Assembly (NCBI GenBank): GCA_937900045.1
Contig: CALCEB010000131.1
Location: 1 to 27,138, forward strand
Direction: 5' to 3'
DNA length: 27,138 nucleotides
Source: an uncultured Acidobacteriota bacterium
Lineage (GTDB): Bacteria > Acidobacteriota > Terriglobia > UBA7540
A program made the position numbers and the translations under genes. Numbering within the stretch: position 1 is the stretch's first letter; every line of letters starts with the position of its first letter. Below the pieces are notes generated by a model. That model saw only the letters and a list, made by a program, of their open reading frames with translations. It searched no databases and was not told where the DNA came from. This document shows positions 18,836-26,538 of the stretch, piece after piece.

Positions 18836-19018
18836 TTCCAGAAATTGGGTCGTGGGTGAGTTTAAGTCAGGACAACTTGGAGTTTACCCGCCGGGGCGGG
18901 AACGGCGAAATACGCCGCTTGCAAACTGGCGCCACTCGACGGAGCTCCGTAAGCTAATGCCGCTATGTTTCAATCCACCGGCTGGGGTCCGGGACTGAGG
19001 GGTATTTTCAGGACGACG

Positions 19019-21682
19019 TCAATTGAACCGCACGTCGTCAATCTGAAACCGAAATTTTCCGGGCGTGGGGCCGCCGGAAAACAGGACTCCAGCCAGTTGA
19101 TGCGGATCACTGCCAGCAAACGACGCCAAGGAAAACGTATAGAGCTTCCAGTCGGGTCCGGCCAGGAAACTCTGGATCGCAGGAATTGGCCCTGTGTCGC
19201 TTGAGAAAACCATGATGCGATACGTCTTGCCATCGCCTTTCGTCCAGAAGCTAATCTCCTTCATAGCCGAAAGGTTGGCAGGACCGAACGGCTTAGAGCC
19301 CGGCATAAACATGGCGCCTGCCCAGGGATAGCTCGATCCTGGAGCGATTTCTCCGGTAATCAGCAGGCTGCCCGCGCTTCCCTGAGCTCCACCCCCAGTG
19401 ACTTGCATTTGCGCGGTCGACCTCCCGCCCATGATCGAATCCGTCGAGATTTGCCACCCCACGCCGAATTGGACGCTGGCGCTCCCGTGGTCAAAATCGC
19501 TGACCAATCCGGATTCCGAACCCGGTGGTGGAGTCTGGCTCGTGGCTGCCGCATTCTCCTTCTCAATCTTGGCGCGGTAGGAAGCCCGGTCAAAGGGAAC
19601 GCCATTTTTCCAAACCGCCACGATGTCGCGAGTTCGGTCGATGTCCTGTGTGGGGTCGCCTTTCACCAGGAGAAGGTCAGCACGAAGGCCGGGTGCAATC
19701 CGGCCCCGGTCATCAAGATGGTAAGTGTGGGCAGGCACCGAAGTGGCCGTGGCGAGCGCCGCAGCGGGGGTAAGGCCTGCTTTCACAAGAAGGGCCAATT
19801 CTTCATGAAGGCTTGCGCCGTAGGTGGTTCCGAGATTTCCTGAATCCGTCCCAGCCAAAAGAGGAACTCCAGCCGCCTTAAGCTGCTGAATAGCCAGTTC
19901 CGCCGCGTCGAAATCGGTATGTTCCCCGGGCCTGCGAGGGAAAACGGCTTTGAGGTTGCTGAGGGCGGAGTCCGGCAGATAATCCGAAATTCTGGGATCG
20001 GCGGCCAACGCCGCGCCATCTTTCGTCCCGCAGATGCTGGCGAGAACGGTGAGCGTGGGTGTGACGTAAGCGTGATGCGCGGCGACAAACTTGCCGAAAT
20101 CGGGACCGGGTCGACGGTCCACGAAAAGATGGGCCAGTCCATCCGCTCCAACTCCGATGGCATCGCGAGCGCCTTGATAAGCGCCGATGTGGACAACGGC
20201 AATTTTACCACGCTGGTGGGCGGCCCTCACCACTGCCGCCATGGTGGCCTTGCTAATGGTGGGAATGTGCATGCCGTAGGTGCTGCCGTCATCATAGATG
20301 ATCTTGATGTAGTCGGAACCTTCGGCAATGCGGGCATCGACAAAAGCCTGAGCTTGGTCCGGCGAAGTGATAGTTGGAATCTTGAGGCCGTACTCTGTGC
20401 CGTGGCCGTGCGGCGCCGTGATCAGAGTTCCGGCTGACCGCATATCCGCCAGGTCTTGATCTTTTCCTTCCGCTTCCTCCTTCTTGATCTGGTCTGCAAA
20501 GTGATAATCAGTGAACATATCCAGCACGGTAGTGACACCAAAGGCCATCTCCTGCTGCAGGGCGCTTCTATTGAAAACGTGAACGTGGGAATCGATCAGT
20601 CCGGGCAGTAGTGTTTCTCCCTTGCCGTCGATAATGTGAAATCCCTGGGGAACGGAAAGATTCTTGCCCACTTTGCTGATCTCGCCATCTTGGACCAAAA
20701 CTGTGTCCGCAGGGATGACCTGCTCTCCATCGAAAATCCGGACGTGCTCAATCGCGAAGGGTTGGGCAAGAGACGCCAAGGTTGGGCCGGCATAAACAGA
20801 AGATTTCCGCGACGCTGCCGGTTTGGTCATGAGGTTGTATGATTTCGAAAAGGACGAGGAAATGTTACCTCTCGCATTCATCCATGCGCCGATGATGAGG
20901 AAAGGCACGATAAATGTGGCCGCGAGGAACTTATTCGAGCGCGGAATGCGTTCCTCTTTTTCCCAACGGAAGAGCTTCCAGGCAAACAACAGCCCGAATA
21001 TCCCGGAAATCATCAAAGCAGCCAGTTCCGGCCAATAAGCCCACAACGGCTCGGACGTGGACATGACACCCTGGAAGGCGTCCACAAGATAAGTTGCAGG
21101 CAGGAACGCGGCCACCTCTTGAAGCCAGTGGGGAAGAACCGGCAACGGAATGGTGGCCCCCGAAAGAAAAAGCAGCGGAAACCAAATAGCGTTGTTGTAA
21201 ACCTGCGCCTCCTGCATGGTATTGGCGATGCTGCCGATGGTCAGGCCAAATCCCGCGAAAGCAAACGATCCAATGGTGACCAGAATCAACAAGTCGGGAA
21301 TGCTGATGGTGAGAGGCATGTGGAAAAAGATCATCGCGCAAAACAACAACAGAGCCACGGTGGGCAAAAGGAGCAGATAGTTGGAGAGCAGGCTGCTCAT
21401 CACCATGTCGCCCGCGCCGATCGGGGCAAGACGGAACCGGCGCAGGCTGCCTCGTTCGCGCTGCGTCACGGATTGCAAGCCAAGCCCCCAGAAGGCGCTG
21501 CCCATCACTTGCAACACCACCACCGGGCCAAAGAAATAGGCAACCGTCATGGGATTGCCGCCTGCAAATATGCCCGCGTAGGCGAAGAGAAAAATCAGGG
21601 GAAAAATAAAAGTGAAGAAGAGCGCCGTCTTGGTGCGTGTGACCAGCCGGATGTTATTCCACGTGATACTGAGAGCAGCCAT
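19019..21682 (-). CDS. Fusion of ABC-2 permease, amidohydrolase and CIA30 domain
   Basis: Predicted 887 residues without frameshift. Residues 1-245 are an ABC-2 exporter permease with six membrane helices and the typical QRERGSLRRFRLAPI loop. A seventh helix (FLAATFIVPFLIIGAW, about 252-267) follows. Residues about 310-700 are an amidohydrolase of the imidazolonepropionase/prolidase type with an apparently complete metal site: HVH at 366-368 (in GLIDSHVHVF), Lys460 (YIKIIYDD), His498 (VVHIGAYQG), His518 (AHLFVD) and Asp613 (LAGTDSG). Residues about 725-887 form a CIA30-like beta domain (FGVGWQISTDSIMGG..., FRFQIDDVRFN). The odd number of helices places both soluble domains outside the cytoplasm. 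GAGG lies five bases before the ATG. The ATPase gene 168 bases upstream completes the exporter. Substrate unknown. Confidence 0.85.
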   Translation of the reverse strand: MAALSITWNNIRLVTRTKTALFFTFIFPLIFLFAYAGIFAGGNPMTVAYFFGPVVVLQVMGSAFWGLGLQSVTQRERGSLRRFRLAPIGAGDMVMSSLLSNYLLLLPTVALLLFCAMIFFHMPLTISIPDLLILVTIGSFAFAGFGLTIGSIANTMQEAQVYNNAIWFPLLFLSGATIPLPVLPHWLQEVAAFLPATYLVDAFQGVMSTSEPLWAYWPELAALMISGIFGLLFAWKLFRWEKEERIPRSNKFLAATFIVPFLIIGAWMNARGNISSSFSKSYNLMTKPAASRKSSVYAGPTLASLAQPFAIEHVRIFDGEQVIPADTVLVQDGEISKVGKNLSVPQGFHIIDGKGETLLPGLIDSHVHVFNRSALQQEMAFGVTTVLDMFTDYHFADQIKKEEAEGKDQDLADMRSAGTLITAPHGHGTEYGLKIPTITSPDQAQAFVDARIAEGSDYIKIIYDDGSTYGMHIPTISKATMAAVVRAAHQRGKIAVVHIGAYQGARDAIGVGADGLAHLFVDRRPGPDFGKFVAAHHAYVTPTLTVLASICGTKDGAALAADPRISDYLPDSALSNLKAVFPRRPGEHTDFDAAELAIQQLKAAGVPLLAGTDSGNLGTTYGASLHEELALLVKAGLTPAAALATATSVPAHTYHLDDRGRIAPGLRADLLLVKGDPTQDIDRTRDIVAVWKNGVPFDRASYRAKIEKENAAATSQTPPPGSESGLVSDFDHGSASVQFGVGWQISTDSIMGGRSTAQMQVTGGGAQGSAGSLLITGEIAPGSSYPWAGAMFMPGSKPFGPANLSAMKEISFWTKGDGKTYRIMVFSSDTGPIPAIQSFLAGPDWKLYTFSLASFAGSDPHQLAGVLFSGGPTPGKFRFQIDDVRFN

Positions 21683-21787
21683 AAAACCTCGATTTCAGAT
21701 TCTCTCATCTGCCCCGGATTCCGCAGGCGCGCCGTTGGGGGGTGTATCATCTAGCATGGATTATTCATGAAGCTCCCTTGTAGGACC

Positions 21788-21817
21788 GGAAGGGCACGGT
21801 TTTAACCGTGCCCTTCC
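21788..21817. repeat. Perfect hairpin between ATPase and permease genes
   Basis: Two 14-base arms, GGAAGGGCACGGTT and AACCGTGCCCTTCC, are separated by only TT. It lies in the 168-bp space between the ATPase stop and the permease-fusion start. It could lower read-through or protect the ATPase message, giving unequal expression, or it may simply be another dispersed palindrome. Confidence 0.75.
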
Positions 21818-21850
21818 AGTCTGCGAATAAGACTTCGTAAATAATCCGGG

Positions 21851-22795
21851 CTACGAGCCCTCGCCGGACAGCTTTCGTCCGGTCATTTTGACAAACACAT
21901 CTTCCAGGCTGGGCTGAGCGATGTGAAGGTCAACCAGTTCGTTGCCTTCCGATTCAAGAAAGAGAACAAGCGCCTTAACGGCCTTGGCAATTGGATCGGC
22001 CTGAATTAAATAACCGCCGCCGGTTTCCTGGCATTCCCGGACGCCCTCCAGTTGCTTCAGCCGCTCGACGTCGACCGGCCGGAGAAATTTCACCTCCAAG
22101 TGAGCCCCCTGTCCGGACTGATTGATCAAATCCCGTGGCGTGCCAATTGCCGCAACCAACCCGTGATCGACAATGGCGACGCGGTCGCAGAGACGCTCCG
22201 CTTCCTCGATATAATGCGTGGTGAGGAGCAAGGTGCGGCCTTCCTCATGCAACCGCTCCACCAACGCATAAATTTCCCGGCGCACCTGCGCATCCAGGCC
22301 TACCGTCGGCTCGTCCAACAATACCAACTCCGGATCATTGACCAAAGCCAGGGCCAGGGCGAGGCGCTGTTTCTGGCCGCCCGATAGAGTCTCGTAAAGC
22401 GCCCGGCGCTTTTCGGAAAGCCCGAATTGGTCAAGGAGCCTTTCCGCCGGGACGGACCGCCGGTAAAATCCGCCGTACAGGCGCAGAGCTTCTTCCACGC
22501 GGATTTTGTCCGGCAGGACCGTCGCCTGCAACTGCGCTCCGATCCTTTCCTTCAAATCCCGGCTTTGGCGGAATGGGTCCAGCCCACAGACTCGAACCTC
22601 GCCTGCATCCGCCCGGCGCAGTCCTTCAAGAATTTCAATGGTGGTGGTTTTCCCGGCGCCATTTGGACCGAGCAGCCCGAAGACCTCACCCTTCCTGATT
22701 TCGAAGCTGACCCCGCGCAGCGCCTCGACTGACCCATAGTGCTTTCGGATGTTCCTGGTTTCAACCAGCACACCATTTCCGTTAGTTTGTGTCAT
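21851..22795 (-). CDS. ABC transporter ATP-binding protein (DrrA/CcmA type)
   Basis: Predicted 314 residues, normal for single-domain ATPases of ABC-2 exporters. Walker A is GPNGAGKT (43-50), the signature LSGGQKQR starts at about 137, Walker B is LVLLDEP (157-163), the D-loop is GLD and the switch His is in LLTTHYIEEAE. The C-terminal 80 residues (LVDLHIAQPSLEDVFVKMTG) are the usual accessory domain that ends this class. The frame is open 54 codons further upstream, but those residues are not family-like. ATG 22795 gives the standard length; ATG 22837 with GAGAGGGA upstream is an alternative. It probably energises the permease-amidohydrolase fusion downstream. Confidence 0.9.
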   Translation of the reverse strand: MTQTNGNGVLVETRNIRKHYGSVEALRGVSFEIRKGEVFGLLGPNGAGKTTTIEILEGLRRADAGEVRVCGLDPFRQSRDLKERIGAQLQATVLPDKIRVEEALRLYGGFYRRSVPAERLLDQFGLSEKRRALYETLSGGQKQRLALALALVNDPELVLLDEPTVGLDAQVRREIYALVERLHEEGRTLLLTTHYIEEAERLCDRVAIVDHGLVAAIGTPRDLINQSGQGAHLEVKFLRPVDVERLKQLEGVRECQETGGGYLIQADPIAKAVKALVLFLESEGNELVDLHIAQPSLEDVFVKMTGRKLSGEGS

Positions 22796-23059
22796 AGTCC
22801 CATTGCAGTCGCAAGCCTCGCGCCCGTCCGCAACCATCAAGGATGCGTCCCTCTCGGTCACCGGCGGCGCCCGACTCGCTCCCACCGCATAAATTTCTAT
22901 TACGAAAAAGAGAGTATGAAAATTGCAATGCCCTATACCCACGCCTGGGCAGGCCACCGGGTACTGGCGACCGGCGGCTCAGGCCGGACTTCGCACCCTG
23001 ATAGGATCATCTCTGGGAAAAGGCCAGAAGACATCTCCATTTTCGAGTGCGGTTGTGGC

Positions 23060-23740
23060 TTATTGCAGTCTTGCGAAAAGATTTTCAGAATGAAGGTCGA
23101 GCTTCCCGTGCAATCCCCGAACCACGTCAGCTTGCAGCTCCCCGGATCGCGTCGGCTGGAGAGAAAACTGCCAGACCTGGCTGCCGGTCTTGAAAGTGAA
23201 GCGCACTTCGTCCTGATTCAGAATTGCCTGCTGCTCTCCCCAGTCACAGTCCGCGGGTTTGCACATTCCCCAGGCATGAACCAGGAGCCGGTTGCCATCG
23301 GCCACGATCCGGAATCGGTCGATCCCGTTGTACCCAACCTTGCCGAGGTTCGCCCAGTTCCCCAGAAAGGTAGCGATCGAGACTTGTATCTGGCCAAAAT
23401 AGGCCGGTGCGTCGCTGGGTTTTCCGAGATATTTGTCCACCGCCGAGGCAGAAAAGGTGGCATCGTCCGGGTCAAGCAAGACCGGGCTTGAGTTGCCGCC
23501 CGCAGTCACATTCGATCCAACCGCTGAGGCTGAAAGATCATGATTAGAGTGAACCAGGAATCCGAGAGCGACGAACAAGCAGGCAACTAAACTCAACAGC
23601 AGGCGGCGGCCCTGATCGGCTTCAATCCTGTTGTTGAGGCCGCCAACAATGGCCACGGCCAGAATCACCAGGCCAATCAGGACCAGCAGATCCGCGGATG
23701 GGTTGTTGAGCGCGTGGTCCAGCATCTTTACGTCTGCCAT
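23060..23740 (-). CDS. Membrane-anchored protein with CxPxDCDWG domain
   Basis: Predicted 226 residues. Two hydrophobic helices lie at about 18-34 and 46-63, followed by a Ser/Asn/Gly-rich linker. Then comes a beta-rich domain with FLGNWANLGKVGYNGIDRFR, RLLVHAWGMCKPADCDWGEQ and VWQFSLQPTRSGELQADVV. The motif HAWG.C.P.DCDWG is conserved in secreted or membrane-linked proteins of several phyla whose function is unknown to me. The two Cys may form a disulfide if the domain is outside the cytoplasm. No strong ribosome binding site is seen (AAAGAAGA just before ATG). The gap to the ATPase gene (22796-23059) shows nothing clear. Confidence 0.65.
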   Translation of the reverse strand: MADVKMLDHALNNPSADLLVLIGLVILAVAIVGGLNNRIEADQGRRLLLSLVACLFVALGFLVHSNHDLSASAVGSNVTAGGNSSPVLLDPDDATFSASAVDKYLGKPSDAPAYFGQIQVSIATFLGNWANLGKVGYNGIDRFRIVADGNRLLVHAWGMCKPADCDWGEQQAILNQDEVRFTFKTGSQVWQFSLQPTRSGELQADVVRGLHGKLDLHSENLFARLQ

Positions 23741-23904
23741 TCTTCTTTGGGTTTAACCCCGAAAGGATTAGAACCTAAGGCTTGCGAACCGTGAACCGCG
23801 ATGTGCAGCAGCAGTAAGGTGAGAATCGCGGCGGCAATATACTCCCCTATACAACTCGGAGCCTAGCACCCAGACCCCGGTGAGTCAAGCGAAAGCAAGT
23901 CTGC

Positions 23905-23985
23905 GTAGTGGCGCACTTTGCTGTAGCGGCGGTGCCCCCACCGCCGAAACTCCGCACAATCAATGGCGGCTCGACGGGTAGTGGC
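23905..23985. repeat. Palindromic element R3a
   Basis: A left arm GTAGTGGCGCACTTTGCTGT, then the hairpin CGGCGGTG-CCCC-CACCGCCG (23927-23946). It is directly followed by a full element beginning with the same arm. Only the hairpin stem differs from its neighbour, which carries CGGCGCTC-TAT-GAGCGCCG after an almost identical left arm. Confidence 0.7.
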
Positions 23986-24082
23986 GCAATTTGCTGTAGC
24001 GGCGCTCTATGAGCGCCGAAAACCGTTGCGTATCCAGGGTCGCCGCTCATAGAGCGGCGTTACAGCAAACCGCGCCCCTACC
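23978..24082. repeat. Composite palindromic element R3b (most complete copy)
   Basis: The outer arms, GGTAGTGGCGCAATTTGCTG and the inverted CAGCAAACCGCGCCCCTACC, enclose two hairpins: CGGCGCTC-TAT-GAGCGCCG and GCCGCTC-ATA-GAGCGGC. The organisation is arm, hairpin, spacer, hairpin, inverted arm. It lies upstream of the DUF1684 gene in a 430-bp gap that otherwise holds no gene. Confidence 0.75.
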
Positions 24083-24169
24083 GCTCGACGAATGAATTTG
24101 CCAAACCTCCAAATATGCATTACAACTTACTTAACCAAACTCTTGAGCTGACCACGGCAGGTGAATTCG

Positions 24170-25051
24170 ATGACGGTCCTGACCCTGTATTTGCTGGGTG
24201 TCCTTTCAACGTCGATTGGAGCCAAAGCGCCATCGCCCGAGGCGTACAAAGCGCAAATCGAAGCGTGGCGCAAGCAGCGCGTGGCGGCCCTGAGGGCGGA
24301 TGACGGATGGCTGACTGTGGCGGGGCTTTTCTGGTTGAAGCCGGGGCCGAACACCGTGGGGGCCGCGCCGGACAATAAAATTGTCCTTCCCGCCGGATCT
24401 GCGCCCGCTCATCTGGGCGTATTTGACTTCTCCGGCGGCCAGACAAGTTTTCAGGCAGCACCCGGCGCGCAAGTAACGGTTGATGGAAAGCTTGCAACTT
24501 CAGCCGCGCTGAAGCCGGATAGTTCCGGGTCGCCGGATATGCTGAGGGTGAACGATCTGACCATGTTTGTAATCCAGCGGGGCGACTGGTACGGTGTCCG
24601 CTTGCGTGACAAGAACAGCAAAATACGGCGCGAGTTCAAGGACGTCCGCTACTTTCCAATTCGCGAGCAGTATCGTGTGGTGGCGCGTTTTGTTCCATAC
24701 AATCCTCCGAAAAAGATGGCCATTCCCAATATCCTCGGCCAGATCGACCAAGCCACCGGCCCGGGTTATGCCGAATTCTAGCTGAATGGCAAGAGCTGCC
24801 GGCTGGACCCGGTCGCAGAAGGCGACGTTTTGTTTTTTATCTTCAAGGACCTCACCAGCGGCCATGAAACCTACCCTCCGGGCCGTTTCCTTTACACCGT
24901 GATGCCTAAGAACGGTGAGGTGGTTCTTGATTTCAACGAGGCCTATAATCCACCCTGTGCTTTTACTCCTTATGCCACCTGCCCGCTTCCACCCAAGCAA
25001 AATTACCTTCCGGTCCGCATTGAAGCCGGAGAACTGCGGTACGGGCACTAG
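24170..25051 (+). pseudogene. DUF1684 protein gene interrupted by an in-frame amber codon
   Basis: ATG 24170 follows AGGTGA by five bases and begins a signal peptide (MTVLTLYLLGVLSTSIGAKA). The first 203 codons match the N-terminal part of DUF1684 (EAWRKQRVAALRADDGWLTVAGLFWLKPG, then YGVRLRDKNSKIRREF). A TAG at 24779-24781, after GPGYAEF, interrupts it. The same frame continues without a gap through the family's most conserved segment: ETYPPGRFLYTV, VVLDFNEAYNPPCAFTPYATCPLP, QNYLPVRIEAGEL, stopping at 25051. One C-to-T change in a CAG would explain it. The truncated form lacks the conserved core, so it is probably inactive. Read-through or sequencing error cannot be excluded. Confidence 0.82.
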
Positions 25052-25114
25052 CAGCGCCGCAGAACAGTCGCCCGTCCCGCGCCCAATTTAGTTCGTCGTG
25101 CCTGGTCTAATCCC

Positions 25115-25259
25115 ACCGCCTTTCAGGCGGTCAGCTTTCAGCATCTTTTCTGAAAAGATGCTGGGTATTGGCGATCCTATTGGGTTGCGACGCCCTGGAC
25201 CGGAGGCACCTTCAGGCGACTTTCAGTCGCAATTAAACCTACCGGCTTTCAGCCGGTAG
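25115..25259. repeat. Array of hairpins sharing a TTTCA loop
   Basis: In order: ACCGCC-TTTCA-GGCGGT (25115-25131); CAGCATCTTTT-CTG-AAAAGATGCTG (25139-25163); GCGAC-TTTCA-GTCGC (25216-25230); CTACCGGC-TTTCA-GCCGGTAG (25239-25259). Three unrelated stems carry the identical five-base loop. The array fills the gap after the DUF1684 gene; no T run follows, and no gene is seen between 25052 and about 25550. Confidence 0.75.
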
Positions 25260-25385
25260 TGGTTTAGCTCTTCTCACCCTGGCGTACCTGGCAAATCTCA
25301 TAAGAAATCTCTAATGCAAGTCTCAACCGGATGAAGTGAGGAAGTTATAACTCTTGTCATATCACAGAGGTTTAAAATTCCAGGC

Positions 25386-25492
25386 AGTGGTACATTTTCG
25401 CGGCTGTAGCGGCGGTCTCTGACCGCCGAATCTTATTTATCAATACCTTCCGGCGGTCAGAGACCGCCGCTACAGCAAACTGACTCACTACC
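25386..25492. repeat. Composite palindromic element R4
   Basis: The hairpin CGGCGGTC-TCT-GACCGCCG at 25410-25428 and its inverted twin CGGCGGTC-AGA-GACCGCCG near 25451-25469 are followed by CTACAGCAAACTGACTCACT and ACC. The right arm, reversed, matches the left arm of R1 base for base except at one flank position and in the hairpin. It is the most regular copy and could form one long imperfect stem of about 40 bp. Confidence 0.75.
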
Positions 25493-25670
25493 AAATGCCA
25501 GGCGAGCTTGGCAAGCGGAATGCTATAGAGTGATGGGGGTTCCGCGTTAGGACCAAGCTACGCCTCTAGACATCATCAACACGGCTCTGGCATCGCAAGC
25601 CGTCGAGCGACCATCGGCCGGGCGGCAAGACGCCGCTTCTGGGCAATCCGGGAACTCTTTCTGGCACGAG

Positions 25671-26222
25671 TTGGTTGCGCACGTGGCTGCTGCGGCTGGA
25701 ATTGACCCCAAACTGGCGGTAGGAGTGGCCGCACAGGAATCGGGCTTGGACCCTGACGCTTTGAATCGTTCGAGCGGCGCCGTTGGCATGATGCAATTGA
25801 TGCCTTCAACGGCAGCGGCCTTGGGCGTCAATCCGCACGACGTATTGGCGAACATTAAGGGTGGGGTTCGTTATCCGCGGGAGCAGCTTCAGAATTTCGG
25901 TGACAAGGCGAAGGCGCTGGCGGCTTACAACTGGGGACCGCGCCACGTGGCCGATGCCGTGGAGAAGTGGGGCTCTGACTGGCTGAGCCATGCGCCGGGC
26001 GAGACTCAACACTATGTGGCATCAATTCTCGCCAAAACCGGCAGCACCGATTCATCCGGGAACATGTCGAACGCCACCCCGATTGGTGGCCAACCCACCC
26101 AAGAATCCGTCCCTTCTGCGTCTTCTGGTTCTTCTACACACTTCAACCCGGCTCTGGTTGCCGAAGCCATTAATCTGCGTTCCGCAATGAACGCCTACTT
26201 GCTGTCGGAAATCCTGGATTAG
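25671..26222 (+). CDS. Lytic transglycosylase (SLT domain), 5' end uncertain
   Basis: The SLT fold is complete: LAVGVAAQESGLDPDALN with the catalytic Glu (residue 23 from this start), GAVGMMQLMPSTAAALGV, NIKGGVRYPREQL, ALAAYNWGP and GETQHYVASIL. It would cleave peptidoglycan between MurNAc and GlcNAc. The problem is the start. The frame is open to 25551 and reads plausibly (PLDIINTALASQAVERPSAG, then NSFWHELVAH), but it contains no ATG or GTG before the catalytic helix. The in-frame ATG at 25533 is cut off by TAG at 25548-25550. Either translation begins at the TTG 25671 without a signal peptide, or the gene is N-terminally damaged. The C-terminal 50 residues are Ser/Thr/Pro-rich and end in a helix (AINLRSAMNAYLLSEILD). 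Confidence 0.7.
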   Translation: MVAHVAAAAGIDPKLAVGVAAQESGLDPDALNRSSGAVGMMQLMPSTAAALGVNPHDVLANIKGGVRYPREQLQNFGDKAKALAAYNWGPRHVADAVEKWGSDWLSHAPGETQHYVASILAKTGSTDSSGNMSNATPIGGQPTQESVPSASSGSSTHFNPALVAEAINLRSAMNAYLLSEILD

Positions 26223-26312
26223 ATGCGGCAGCTTCGCATTGTGATGGCGCGGATAAAGTACCGTGACAACTTCAGTCGATCTTTCAGCCATGTCCCAGGT
26301 TCGGCCCAGAAT

Positions 26313-26397
26313 CGATGTAGCGCCGGGCTTTAGCCCGGCATGCTGCAACGACTGCGGGAATCGACGGTATGTGCCGCCCTAAAGGGCGGCGCTACGC
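26313..26397. repeat. Palindromic element R5
   Basis: Two hairpins: GCCGGGC-TTTA-GCCCGGC (26322-26339) and GCCGCCC-TAAA-GGGCGGC (26373-26390). They are preceded by GATGTA and followed by GCTAC, the inverted outer ends. The loops TTTA and TAAA are reverse complements, consistent with one long palindrome whose two halves have drifted in stem sequence. It stands just before the promoter of the second secreted-protein copy, as R1 does before the first. The rest of the gap 26223-26437 holds no gene. Confidence 0.7.
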
Positions 26398-26437
26398 CAC
26401 CCGAAACTGAGAGGTTAGATTCTTCCGAAAATTCTTC

Positions 26438-26466
26438 TTGACAAGTGAAATAGTATGTGATTAATT
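26438..26466 (+). promoter_or_regulatory. Promoter and leader of secreted repeat-protein locus, copy 2
   Basis: TTGACA at 26438-26443 and TTAATT at 26461-26466 are spaced 17 bases apart, giving a somewhat better -10 than in copy 1. The 70-base leader that follows is largely the same as at 3134-3205, including the GGGT/ACCC stem, ATCGGGCAG, and the TTAAGGGGGAATTATG start context. Shared leaders suggest the two loci were co-regulated. Confidence 0.5.
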
Positions 26467-26538
26467 CTTGTGCATCCATAGGGTAGTTAACCCAAGGCCA
26501 TCGGGCAGTCAACATAACCTGAACTTTAAGGGGGAATT

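Noticed and set aside
18645..19018. SAM or cobalamin riboswitch upstream of metH
   Set aside because: None of the conserved core segments of either class could be found on the minus strand; the space is taken by a palindromic element.
23905..25492. CRISPR-like array from the cluster of short repeats
   Set aside because: Spacing is irregular, the repeats are long palindromes with variable stems, and no cas gene is present.
24779..25550. Amber codon reassignment, suggested by two in-frame TAG codons
   Set aside because: The restriction gene, the TIR gene and the restriction relic all end in TAG at correct family length, so TAG is a normal stop here.
25655..25671. Sigma-54-like TGGCAC...TTGC before the transglycosylase
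   Set aside because: The spacing is seven bases instead of five and the site lies inside the coding frame.
26330..26515. Conserved minus-strand frame over both promoter copies (DAQELITYYFTCQEEF in each)
   Set aside because: The similarity is explained by duplication of the promoter and leader DNA; the two frames differ beyond it and have no start signals.
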